Shown: positions 48,443 to 56,522 of the stretch, in pieces | Numbering within the stretch: position 1 is the stretch's first letter | Layout of the letters: each line of letters starts with the position of its first letter | From: Skermania piniformis | GTDB lineage: Bacteria > Actinomycetota > Actinomycetes > Mycobacteriales > Mycobacteriaceae | Direction of reading: 5' to 3' | Length of the DNA: 64,000 nt | Assembly: GCF_019285775.1 (NCBI RefSeq) | Contig: NZ_CP079105.1 | Location: forward strand, 2,728,001-2,792,000 | The notes under the pieces: generated by a model | Databases searched by the model: none | The model's input: only the letters and a program-made list of their open reading frames with translations | What the model was told of the DNA's origin: nothing | Translations under genes and position numbers: made by a program

Positions 48443-49206
48443 CCGACTCGATCGATCCGTGGGATCGGCTGCGCGAGCTGACCCGGGCCCGGATCGGCCT
48501 GCGCCGGGCCGGAAACGCGGTATCGACCAGAGAGGTGCTGCGCCTGCGTACCGACCACGCCGCCGCCCGGGATGCCGTGCACACTCCGCTCGACGTGGCC
48601 GAAGTGACCGCCGGGCTGACCGGGCTGGGCCTCGGTCCCCCGGTAATCGTCACCAGCCGAGCGCGTTCGCGCGCCGAATACCTGCGCCGACCCGATCTCG
48701 GCCGACAACCGAGCACGCTGGAGGCGATCGACCGGTCCGGGGCCGACATAGGATTGGTCGTCGCCGACGGGCTGTCCGCGACCGCCGTGCACATTCACGC
48801 AATCGCTTTGGTGCGGGCTGTGATACACGCACTGCGACCCGACTACACGATCGCGCCACCAGTGGTGGCGACCCAGGCCAGGGTGGCGCTGGGCGACCAT
48901 CTCGGCGCCCGGCTCGGGGTGACCACACTCCTGATGATCATCGGCGAGCGGCCCGGGCTGTCGGTGGCCGACAGCTTGGGTATCTACCTCACTCATCGGC
49001 CGCGGCCCGGCCGGCTCGACGCCGAACGCAACTGCATCTCCAACATCCATCCCCCGGACGGTCTCGGCTACCCCGCGGCGGCGCGAACTGCACGCGCGCT
49101 GGTCGACGGCGCCCGGCAACTCGGCGTCTCCGGAGTCGCGCTGAAGGACAACACCGCCGGCACGGCGGAGGTTTTCGGCCGGGCGCTGCCGGCTTTGGGA
49201 GAATGA
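48439..49206 (+). CDS. eutC: Ethanolamine ammonia-lyase small subunit EutC
   Basis: The 255-residue partner of EutB binds adenosylcobalamin at the interface. It reads TRARIGLRRAGNAVSTREVLRLRTDHAAARDAVH, VVADGLSATAVHIHA, RPGLSVADSLGIYLTHRPRPG and ERNCISNIHPPDGLGYPAAA, all conserved in EutC. GTG 48439 overlaps the eutB stop (GTGA). Confidence 0.94.
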   Translation: MTDSIDPWDRLRELTRARIGLRRAGNAVSTREVLRLRTDHAAARDAVHTPLDVAEVTAGLTGLGLGPPVIVTSRARSRAEYLRRPDLGRQPSTLEAIDRSGADIGLVVADGLSATAVHIHAIALVRAVIHALRPDYTIAPPVVATQARVALGDHLGARLGVTTLLMIIGERPGLSVADSLGIYLTHRPRPGRLDAERNCISNIHPPDGLGYPAAARTARALVDGARQLGVSGVALKDNTAGTAEVFGRALPALGE

Positions 49207-49209
49207 GCC

Positions 49210-49356
49210 ATGCCGCCTGCTGCACCGCGCTCCCTCGATGTGCTGGTCAGCCGGGGATCGGGAACGACCACCCGCGCCGAACATCTGGTGGCCCGGCTGA
49301 GTCAGGCCGGTGCGACGGTGGCGGTCGACGAACGAGAACACACCGGGTCTCGGTGA
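49210..49356 (+). CDS. Small 48-residue protein between eutC and the helicase
   Basis: ATG 49210 lies three bases after the eutC stop and reads MPPAAPRSLDVLVSRGSGTT, then TRAEHLVARLSQAGATVAVD. Its stop overlaps the helicase GTG (GTGA at 49353-49356). Codon third positions are GC-rich (about 70 percent) and composition is natural, unlike the competing frame. Not recognised. It may serve as a coupling leader or a small functional protein. Confidence 0.5.
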   Translation: MPPAAPRSLDVLVSRGSGTTTRAEHLVARLSQAGATVAVDEREHTGSR

Positions 49357-51485
49357 ACCGGAACAGCGCGTTCGACTTGCCGGATCGCCTGGCACGCAAG
49401 GCCGATCCGACCCTGATCGAGCCGGATGAGCGGCACTTCGGGGTGATCGCACGCAGCCTCGACCATGCCGTGACTACCCTGCGCCGACGGCTCGACGAGA
49501 TCCGCTCCGCACCGGTGCGCGCTGGGCAGGAAGCGCTGGAACGCGATCTCGAGGTGCATCGGATCACGGCTCGACTGCGGGCACTGCGCCGCTACCGGTT
49601 GGACCTGTGCCTGGGCCATGTCGTCCCGGCGGACACCGGCGAACCGGTCTACATCGGCCGCCAAGGCCTGCTCGACGAGGCCGGAAACCCCTTGCTGATC
49701 GATTGGCGCTCGCCCGACGCCGAGTCGTTCTTCGCTGCGACCCATGCGAATCCGATGAACCTGATCCGCCGCCGGCGCTACCGCTGGCGCGGCGGACGAG
49801 TGGTCGACTATTGGGACGAGGCGTTCACCGCCGATGCCCTGGCCACCGATCCGGCGCTGGACGACCAATCGGCGTTTCTCGCCGAACTGGGCGCCGGCCG
49901 CTCCCCCCGAATGCGCGACGTGCTGGGCACCATCGCCGCCGACCAGGACGCGATCATTCGAGCCGGATCGCGCGGCGCCCTCGTGGTGGACGGCGGCCCC
50001 GGCACCGGCAAGACGGTCGTCGCGTTGCACCGCACCGCCTACCTGCGATACTCCGACCCCCGGCTGCGCCACGCCGTGCTGTTCGTCGGCCCACACGAGC
50101 CGTATCTGGCCTACGTCGCCGACGTGCTCCCCAGCCTCGGCGAGGACAGTGTGCAATTGGCCACCCTGCGCGATCTGGTCGCCGAAGGCGCCGCCGCGGA
50201 ACCGGAGCCGGACCCGGCGGTGGCCCGACTGAAGGCAACTGCCGAGCTGGTGCAGGCGATCGAGGCGGCAGTCGGGTTCTACGAACAGCCACCGACCGCG
50301 CCGATGACGGTGGTCACCGAGTACGCCGACATCCCGTTGACCGGAGCGGATTGGGCCGAGGCTTTCCGCGCACCGGAACCCGGCACGCCACACAACGAGG
50401 CCCGCGAACAGATCCGGGCGCTGTTGTACACCATCCTGATCGACCGATGCGACGCCGACGTGCCGGCCGAACAGTTGCGAAACGAGTTGCAGCGCAACGA
50501 CGAACTGCGCGATGTGCTGGACGGAAGCTGGACTCTGATCGAGGCTGCCGACCTGGTCGGCGACCTGTGGTCGGTCCCGGCCTACCTGCGCCTGGCAGCA
50601 CCGTGGCTGACGCCCACCGAGGTGCAGCTGTTGCAGCGCGCCGAACCGCAGCGATGGACGATCGCCGATCTGCCGCTACTGGATGCCGCACGGCGACGAC
50701 TCGGCGATCCCGGGGCGGCGCGGCGGGCGCAGCGCCGAACCGCGATGCTCGCCGCCGAACGGCAGGAGATGAACCGCGTCGTGGGCGACCTGATCGCGGC
50801 CGACGACTCCGAGCTGCTGGTGATGTCGATGCTGCGCGGCGACGACCTACGCGCCGCGCTGGACGACGAATCCGGGCTACCGCGTACCGAATCCGACCGG
50901 CTCGCCGGGCCGTTCGCCCACATCGTGGTCGACGAGGCGCAAGAACTGACCGACGCCGAGTGGCAGATGCTGCGGCAGCGCTGCCCATCGGGCAGCCTCA
51001 CCGTGGTCGGCGACCGAGCGCAGGCGCGCCGCGGATTCACCGAGTCCTGGCCCGAGCGGCTCGGCCGGATCGGGTTGGACCGGATCACCGAGGCCGCGCT
51101 CACCGTCAACTACCGAACCCCGGAAGAGGTGATGGCCGAAGCCGAGCCGGTGATCCGGGCAGCGTTGCCGGACGCCAACGTACCGACCTCGATCCGGCGC
51201 ACCGGTATTCCGGTCCGGCACGGTCCGACCACCGAATTGGTTTCGGTGATCGAGCATTGGCTTGCCGAACACGCCGACGGGATCGCTTGCATCATCGGCG
51301 ATCCCGGCTTTGCCGACGGGCAGCGAGTGCGCTCGCTGGACCCGCAATCGGTGAAGGGACTGGAGTTCGACCTGGTCGTGTTGGTCGCGCCGGAGCGATT
51401 CGGTGCCGGCATCGCAGGCGCGGTCGACCGCTACGTCGCGATGACCCGCGCCACCGGACAACTGGTGGTACTCAGCGACCGATAG
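49353..51485 (+). CDS. helR: HelR/HelD-type RNA polymerase recycling helicase
   Basis: This 710-residue UvrD-like SF1 ATPase reads FDLPDRLARKADPTLIEPDE (N-terminal coiled-coil arm follows), IDWRSPDAESFFAATHANPM, Walker A VVDGGPGTGKTVVALHRTAYL, Walker B HIVVDEAQELTDAEW, NYRTPEEVM, and QSVKGLEFDLVV with YVAMTRAT. HelD/HelR proteins release RNA polymerase stalled on DNA; HelR has been linked to rifamycin resistance in actinobacteria. GTG 49353 matches the usual HelR start; the in-frame ATG 49203 adds a Cys/Arg-rich tail and is less likely. No rifamycin-associated palindrome was seen upstream. Confidence 0.87.
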   Translation: MNRNSAFDLPDRLARKADPTLIEPDERHFGVIARSLDHAVTTLRRRLDEIRSAPVRAGQEALERDLEVHRITARLRALRRYRLDLCLGHVVPADTGEPVYIGRQGLLDEAGNPLLIDWRSPDAESFFAATHANPMNLIRRRRYRWRGGRVVDYWDEAFTADALATDPALDDQSAFLAELGAGRSPRMRDVLGTIAADQDAIIRAGSRGALVVDGGPGTGKTVVALHRTAYLRYSDPRLRHAVLFVGPHEPYLAYVADVLPSLGEDSVQLATLRDLVAEGAAAEPEPDPAVARLKATAELVQAIEAAVGFYEQPPTAPMTVVTEYADIPLTGADWAEAFRAPEPGTPHNEAREQIRALLYTILIDRCDADVPAEQLRNELQRNDELRDVLDGSWTLIEAADLVGDLWSVPAYLRLAAPWLTPTEVQLLQRAEPQRWTIADLPLLDAARRRLGDPGAARRAQRRTAMLAAERQEMNRVVGDLIAADDSELLVMSMLRGDDLRAALDDESGLPRTESDRLAGPFAHIVVDEAQELTDAEWQMLRQRCPSGSLTVVGDRAQARRGFTESWPERLGRIGLDRITEAALTVNYRTPEEVMAEAEPVIRAALPDANVPTSIRRTGIPVRHGPTTELVSVIEHWLAEHADGIACIIGDPGFADGQRVRSLDPQSVKGLEFDLVVLVAPERFGAGIAGAVDRYVAMTRATGQLVVLSDR

Positions 51486-51605
51486 GAGTCGATGAGTCGG
51501 TTTCGTGCCGAGCCGAACCCGATGCGGGTACGAATCGGTGTCGCCCGCGGGACCGGTACCGTGTCGCGCTGCGGGAAGCCGGATCCGGTGGTAGGTATAG
51601 CTGCG

Positions 51606-51878
51606 ATGGCCGCCGACACCACCGATCCGGACGCCCGCACCCGGCTGCTGCTCGACCAGCTGGTCTCCCGGTCGGATACCCTCACCGCCGCTGTACAGCT
51701 CGCGGAAGACCGGCTCAGTAGCGAGCGAAGTACCCGACAACGGGCCCGTGAGCTGCGGCGCCTGACCGACCTGCTCCGCGACGAACTCACCGCGGTCCGC
51801 CGCAATATCGACCTGCTCGGCCCAGCCCGGCCGGCGCCGCTCAGCCGATCAGCTTCGCGACCCAGCTCGGGTCGCTGA
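51606..51878 (+). CDS. Small coiled-coil protein of unknown function
   Basis: The 90-residue protein from ATG 51606 (MAADTTDPDARTRLLLDQLV) is mostly one long amphipathic helix (TAAVQLAEDRLSSERSTRQRARELRRLTDLLRDELTAVRR). The frame is open from 51492 too. GGTAGGTATAG at 51591-51601 could be a -10 region for a leaderless transcript. Convergent with the DsbA-like gene, overlapping its 3' end by 38 bases. Confidence 0.55.
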   Translation: MAADTTDPDARTRLLLDQLVSRSDTLTAAVQLAEDRLSSERSTRQRARELRRLTDLLRDELTAVRRNIDLLGPARPAPLSRSASRPSSGR

Positions 51879-52593
51879 CGTCGACCGCGGTGGTTCCCGA
51901 AAACACCGCCGGCGTGCCCTTACCACCCAGCTCGGCCAGCGCCTGCGCGCTCGCCTGCGCTGCGGGGCCCGCATCGGAGACCTTGGTGCCGGACGAGATA
52001 CATTGCACCGCGGCGTCGTTCGCTCCCCCGGCCCGAGCGATGTCGGCAAGCTCGGCGTTGCTGTGATCGCTGCCGCTCCCCTCCCGTGGCTGAGTTTCCG
52101 GCGCGAAGATCGCCGAATGGAATGCTGCATAAGCGGGCCCGGCTCCGGTCTCGGCGATACAGGCGGACGCCGCGACCACCCGGGTGGAATAGTCGCCGCT
52201 GGCCGAGCTGCCGTCGAGGAAGTCCAGCATGTGATAGCGGACGGCCAGCTTGCCGTCGTCTACCGCCTGCGCGATCTCCTGCCCGTGCGTCTGTTCGAGC
52301 TGGGCGCAATGCGGACACATCGGTTCTTCGAACACGTCGATCGTGCGGGCGGCGCGGGGTCGGCCGAGGGTGACCACCCCGCTGCCGGCCGCCTGCGCCG
52401 TCACCGCCGCATCACGCACGCTGCCGTAACCGTCGTTCCGCGTTTCGTTGCGGTGGTTGGTCCACAGCACACCGCCGATCACCACCCCTGCGATGAGCAG
52501 CAAAGCCAGCCCGCCGAGCAGATAGGTGCTGCGACTGGACGACGGCTGCGGGACGTACTCCCGATCACCGGATCTACTCGACTTCGCGTTCAT
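51841..52593 (-). CDS. Membrane-anchored DsbA-like thioredoxin-fold protein
   Basis: The 250-residue protein has a cytoplasmic start, one signal-anchor helix (about residues 22-45, YLLGGLALLLIAGVVIGGVLW) and a periplasmic thioredoxin-4 domain with active site FEEPMCPHCAQLE (CPHC). C-terminal GTPAVFSG is the cis-Pro loop. It likely makes or shuffles disulfides in exported proteins, like Rv2969c. ATG 52591-52593 overlaps the MauE-like gene by 20 bases. Confidence 0.88.
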   Translation of the reverse strand: MNAKSSRSGDREYVPQPSSSRSTYLLGGLALLLIAGVVIGGVLWTNHRNETRNDGYGSVRDAAVTAQAAGSGVVTLGRPRAARTIDVFEEPMCPHCAQLEQTHGQEIAQAVDDGKLAVRYHMLDFLDGSSASGDYSTRVVAASACIAETGAGPAYAAFHSAIFAPETQPREGSGSDHSNAELADIARAGGANDAAVQCISSGTKVSDAGPAAQASAQALAELGGKGTPAVFSGTTAVDVSDPSWVAKLIG

Positions 52594-53071
52594 CGACCTT
52601 CCTTTCTCTGCGCCACGGGCGGCGCGACCGCGGACCGAGTGCACCCGGGCTGCGCGGATACCCGGTGAGGTAGAGCGCAAGCAGGGCAAAGCCCAGATCG
52701 CGCAGGATCTCGCCCAGATAGTCCCAGGCTCCGACGCCGGCCGCCGGACCCCCGCCACCGAAACAACCGCAATCGATGGACAACCCCCGCGCCCAGGCCG
52801 AGGCGATGGCGGCGATCAGCACCGCGAGCAGTCCCCACGAAGCGATCGCGGCCGCCCGAACACCCAACCCGACGAGCAGCAACAGGCCGAGCCCGATCTC
52901 GGCGAACGGCAACACCGACGCCACCGGACGCACCAAGCCTTCGGGCAGCAGCTGGTAGGCGCGCACGGCGACCATGGTCTGCGCCGGGTCGACGGCCTTC
53001 ACCACGCCCGAGACCAACCACACCGCAGCGAGGCCGAGCCGGGCCACGAGACTGAGCAGGCCGACCACCAC
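52574..53071 (-). CDS. MauE/DoxX-like redox membrane protein
   Basis: The 165-residue protein has four membrane helices (SLVARLGLAAVWLVSGVVKAVDP; SVLPFAEIGLGLLLLVGLGV; further two) and a periplasmic-side LSIDCGCFGGGG motif. MauE/DoxX proteins with CGCFG occur with DsbA/DsbD-like thioredoxin proteins and may re-oxidise or reduce them. Coupled to the DsbA-like gene by overlap. Confidence 0.86.
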   Translation of the reverse strand: MVVGLLSLVARLGLAAVWLVSGVVKAVDPAQTMVAVRAYQLLPEGLVRPVASVLPFAEIGLGLLLLVGLGVRAAAIASWGLLAVLIAAIASAWARGLSIDCGCFGGGGPAAGVGAWDYLGEILRDLGFALLALYLTGYPRSPGALGPRSRRPWRRERKVDEREVE

Positions 53072-53126
53072 GCCCGCCCACGCTACCCGCTGCGGTGCGG
53101 GCCGAAAGCCCGCGTAACGTCGCGCT

Positions 53127-53837
53127 GTGGATCAGCCTCGCCCGCACGAATTCGACCACCGCCATCCGGACGTCACCGGGGGCTGGCTGCGCGCCGCAAC
53201 CTTCGGCGCGATGGACGGTCTGGTCACCAACACCTCGTTGATCGCCGGGGTGGGCGGCGGCGGCAGCGACACCCACATGATCGTGCTCAGCGGTGTCGCG
53301 GGCCTGGTTGCCGGTGCCTTCTCGATGGCGCTCGGCGAGTTCACCTCGGTCACCACGCAGAACGAGCAGGTCGACACCCAGGTGGACGTCGAACGTCGGG
53401 CGTTGGATCGCCATCCCGACGCCGAGCTCGCCGAACTGGTGGACGCGTTCACCGATATGGGAATGTCGACGCAGACCGCCGAGATCGCTGCGAGCGAAGT
53501 ACATCGAGACAACGCCCGGGCGTTGGCGGTGCACCTCACCCAAGAACTCGGCCTGAATCCGGACGAGCAGCCGTCGCCGTGGGTCGCTGCGGGTTCCTCG
53601 TTCGTCACGTTCTCCGCGGGCGCGTTGATTCCGATCCTGCCGTTCCTGTTCGGGTTCACCGCGCTGGCGGCCGGACTCACGCTGGGCGGCCTCGGCCTGC
53701 TCGTCGTGGGCGCGGTCACCGCCCGCTACACCGGTCGACCGATGCTGATCGGCGCCGTGCGTCAGCTCCTATTGGGCGGGGTCGCGGTCGCGGCGACCTA
53801 CGGGGTCGGGTCGCTGATCGGGGTCGGCATCGCCTGA
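53127..53837 (+). CDS. VIT1/CCC1 family iron/manganese transporter
   Basis: The 236-residue protein starts at GTG 53127. It reads GWLRAATFGAMDGLVTNTSLIAGVGGGG (first helix with conserved Asp-Gly), VLSGVAGLVAGAFSMALGEFTSVTTQNEQ (metal path), a cytoplasmic acidic helical domain (about 90-150) and three C-terminal helices. It should export or sequester Fe2+/Mn2+ using the proton gradient. C-terminal 69 bases overlap the convergent MFS gene. Confidence 0.92.
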   Translation: MDQPRPHEFDHRHPDVTGGWLRAATFGAMDGLVTNTSLIAGVGGGGSDTHMIVLSGVAGLVAGAFSMALGEFTSVTTQNEQVDTQVDVERRALDRHPDAELAELVDAFTDMGMSTQTAEIAASEVHRDNARALAVHLTQELGLNPDEQPSPWVAAGSSFVTFSAGALIPILPFLFGFTALAAGLTLGGLGLLVVGAVTARYTGRPMLIGAVRQLLLGGVAVAATYGVGSLIGVGIA

Positions 53838-55034
53838 TCCGGCCCGCGCAGGCGCGGTCTCCGGCACGACCGACCAGTACAGCGTCGCCAGCAGCAGGAC
53901 GACACCGGTCACCGCGAACGCCGCCGTATAGGACCAGCGTTGCGCCAGCGCGCCGGCGACCACCGGGCCGACCACCGCCCCGATATCGCTGGCCATCTGG
54001 AACGCCGCCAGCGCGCCGCCGCTGCGACCCGCCGGGCCGAGGAGATCGGCAACGGCGGCCTGCTGCACCGGGGTCATCAGGCCCGATCCGAAGCCGGCAA
54101 CCAGCGAGCTGACCACCAGCCAACTCAACGAGTCGCTGAAGCCCATCGCGATGGTGCCGACCCCACAGATCGCCGAACCGAACAACAGGAACGGTTTGCG
54201 CCCGTATCGGTCGGACAGCCGCCCGGCGGCGGTGAGCACGACGGCGTTGCCGACCGCGAACACGGTGAGCACGATCCCGGCGACCGCGGCTTCCTGGCCC
54301 AATGCATTTACCACGAACAGCGGTACCAGGGCCATGCGGACGCCGAACACCGCCCAACCGTTGGCAAAGTTCGACCAGAGCACCGCCCGAAACGCCGGCC
54401 GGGCCAGGCTCGCGCGCAATGTGGCGGCCGGCACGAGGTGCGGCTGCGGTCGGGCCAGGTGGGAATCGCGCAACGCGACGTAGACCACCGCCGCTGCGAT
54501 GACCAACGTCACGGCGTAGATCGCGAACGGCGCCCGCAGACCCAGCCCGACCAACGCAGCACCGACCAGCGGGCCGCTCACCGACCCGAACAGGAAGCTG
54601 GCGGCGTACAGGCCGGCGACCCGACCCCGGCTGTGCTCCGGCGACATCCGGATCACCAGACCGAACGCGGACACGGTGAACATCGTCGACCCGATCCCAC
54701 CGAGCCCACGCAGGACCAGCAATTGCCAATAGCCTTGGGCGAACGCGCACGCGCCGGTGGACAGAGCCACGATCAGCAGACCGAGCAGGTATACCGGACG
54801 TTCGCCACGACGCTGCACCAGTCGGCCACTGAGCGGCGCGAACACCAGCCGCATACCGGCGAAGACACTGACGATGGCCGATGCGGCGGCTGCCGTCACG
54901 CCGAAGCTCTGCGCAAACAGCGGTAACGCCGGCGCGACGATACCGAAACCGAGCGCGATCACGAAGCTCGCCACCACCAGGACCCAGATCTCGGTGGGCA
55001 GAGCCGGTCGGGCAGTGCTGCCGACGTCGGTCAC
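53769..55034 (-). CDS. Major facilitator superfamily drug/efflux transporter
   Basis: The 421-residue protein has 12 predicted helices. Motif A-like RLVQRRGERPVYLLG after helix 2 and GRLSDRYGRKPFLLFG after helix 8, plus GLGLRAPFAIYAV (motif C region), indicate a drug:H+ antiporter type. GTG 55032-55034 overlaps the LON-domain gene stop (GTGA), so the two are co-translated. Substrate unknown. Confidence 0.9.
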   Translation of the reverse strand: MTDVGSTARPALPTEIWVLVVASFVIALGFGIVAPALPLFAQSFGVTAAAASAIVSVFAGMRLVFAPLSGRLVQRRGERPVYLLGLLIVALSTGACAFAQGYWQLLVLRGLGGIGSTMFTVSAFGLVIRMSPEHSRGRVAGLYAASFLFGSVSGPLVGAALVGLGLRAPFAIYAVTLVIAAAVVYVALRDSHLARPQPHLVPAATLRASLARPAFRAVLWSNFANGWAVFGVRMALVPLFVVNALGQEAAVAGIVLTVFAVGNAVVLTAAGRLSDRYGRKPFLLFGSAICGVGTIAMGFSDSLSWLVVSSLVAGFGSGLMTPVQQAAVADLLGPAGRSGGALAAFQMASDIGAVVGPVVAGALAQRWSYTAAFAVTGVVLLLATLYWSVVPETAPARAGSGDADPDQRPDPVGRRDRDPAQ

Positions 55035-55672
55035 TGCAGTTGGAACCGGAGCGCGGCCGCGACATCGTCCAACGCCGACGCGACCCGGCTCAGCCGATCC
55101 ACCGGACCGATCGCCGACAACGCGGCGTACCGGTCGGCGGTGGCCAGCGGTACCCGGGCGGTGACCAGATACGACCGGGCCACCGGGTCCGCCGGCAGCA
55201 GGTCCAGCAAGCCGACCGACGGCGCCGGCGCCCCCTGTCGCTCGGCGAGCCGACCGGCCAACTCGGCCACGACCGCAAGGTTCGCGTGCACGTGCGCGAG
55301 TGCCTGTGCGTCGTCCTGCTCGGCGATGTCGGTCGAATCGGGCCAGAACTCCAGCTCGGCGCGGGGGTAGGGGTCGTCGGGCAACCACCGGCGCACCCGG
55401 AACCGGTCGGTGCCGCGGCAGGTGAGCGCAAACCGGTCCGGCGACAGCTCGCTCATCCGTTCGATCTCGGCGAGCACGCCGACCGCGGCACGCTGATCAC
55501 CCCCACCTACCTCGTGCCCGCGCTCGATCAGCACGACACCGAACTCGGGTGGCACCACGCCGGCCCGGACATCACGCAGCAGCTGGACGTAGCGCGGCTC
55601 GAAAACTCGCAGGTCCAACGGCTCGCCGGGCAACAACACGGCTCCGAGCGGGAACATCGGACGCGAATTCAC
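55031..55672 (-). CDS. LON substrate-binding domain protein
   Basis: The 213-residue protein consists of a Lon N-terminal-type domain alone: MFPLGAVLLPGEPLDLRVFEPRYVQLLRD and FGVVLIERGHEVGGGD, without AAA or protease domains. Such stand-alone proteins are common in actinobacteria with no proven role; substrate recognition or adaptor function is plausible. First gene of a pair with the MFS transporter. Confidence 0.88.
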   Translation of the reverse strand: MNSRPMFPLGAVLLPGEPLDLRVFEPRYVQLLRDVRAGVVPPEFGVVLIERGHEVGGGDQRAAVGVLAEIERMSELSPDRFALTCRGTDRFRVRRWLPDDPYPRAELEFWPDSTDIAEQDDAQALAHVHANLAVVAELAGRLAERQGAPAPSVGLLDLLPADPVARSYLVTARVPLATADRYAALSAIGPVDRLSRVASALDDVAAALRFQLQ

Positions 55673-55779
55673 CCGTTCAGCATGCCGCGCGCCGCCGCGC
55701 TACCCACATCCGGGCATCCGTGGAGGACGCGCCTCCGCTTGATCACCGCACCGCTTGATCGCTTTGTAGACTCGGCCCG

Positions 55780-56493
55780 GTGAGTCCGGCCTCGTCCCAG
55801 CAGAGCGACACCGCCCACCAGACCGATCAGGACAACCCGACCGCCACCCGGCCGCTCCGCGCCGATGCGGCACGCAACCAGCAACGGGTGCTCGACGCGG
55901 CCCGCGAACTGTTCGCCCGGCGCGGCATGGACATCACCCTCGATCAGGTCGCCGAACAGGCCGGGGTCGGTGTCGGCACGGTCTACCGCCGGTTCGGCGA
56001 CAAACTGACCCTGCTGCAGGGCGTGCTGTACCAGAACCTGGACCTGCTCTCCGAGCAGGCCGAAGCGGCCGCCGAGCATCCCGATCCGTGGCAAGGCCTG
56101 GTCGAGTTCTGCGAATACGCCTGCGCGAACCTGGCCGAGAATCGCGCACTCGGACACGTCCTGCTCAGCCTCGACGCCGACTCCGGTGACCGCTTCGGTG
56201 CAGTGCGCGAGCGGGTGCAGCCGGCGGTCAACCGCGCGGTCGAGCGGGCCAAAGCGGCCGGCGAGCTACGGCCCGACGCCGAGGTCGGCGACTTCTTCGC
56301 CCTGCTGCACATGATCTCCGGTCTCGCGGAGTTCGCCCGCCCGGTGAATCCCGAAGTCTGGCGACGGTACCTGACGCTGGTCCTGGACGGGTTACGGGCC
56401 GACGGTGCTCCGCGAGATCCGCTGCCGATTCGCGGTCTCACCGACGGGGAGATCGAACACGCGAAGTCCCACTACCACAAACGGCGCCGCTGA
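55780..56493 (+). CDS. TetR family transcriptional regulator
   Basis: The 237-residue protein starts at GTG 55780. HTH: RNQQRVLDAARELFARRGMDITLDQVAEQAGVGVGTVYRRFGDKLTLL (about 32-80). C-terminal segment resembles SoxR-C/AcrR-type ligand domains. It precedes the aldonolactone oxidase by 29 bases in the same direction, suggesting an operon. A charged tail (HYHKRRR) ends it. Confidence 0.9.
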   Translation: MSPASSQQSDTAHQTDQDNPTATRPLRADAARNQQRVLDAARELFARRGMDITLDQVAEQAGVGVGTVYRRFGDKLTLLQGVLYQNLDLLSEQAEAAAEHPDPWQGLVEFCEYACANLAENRALGHVLLSLDADSGDRFGAVRERVQPAVNRAVERAKAAGELRPDAEVGDFFALLHMISGLAEFARPVNPEVWRRYLTLVLDGLRADGAPRDPLPIRGLTDGEIEHAKSHYHKRRR

Positions 56494-56522
56494 GCCGTAA
56501 CCCGTGGCATAGCCTGACTCGC

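Noticed and set aside
48177..49352. Upstream extension of the helicase frame through eutB and eutC
   Set aside because: Arg/Pro-rich shadow of eutBC; HelR similarity starts at the GTG 49353.
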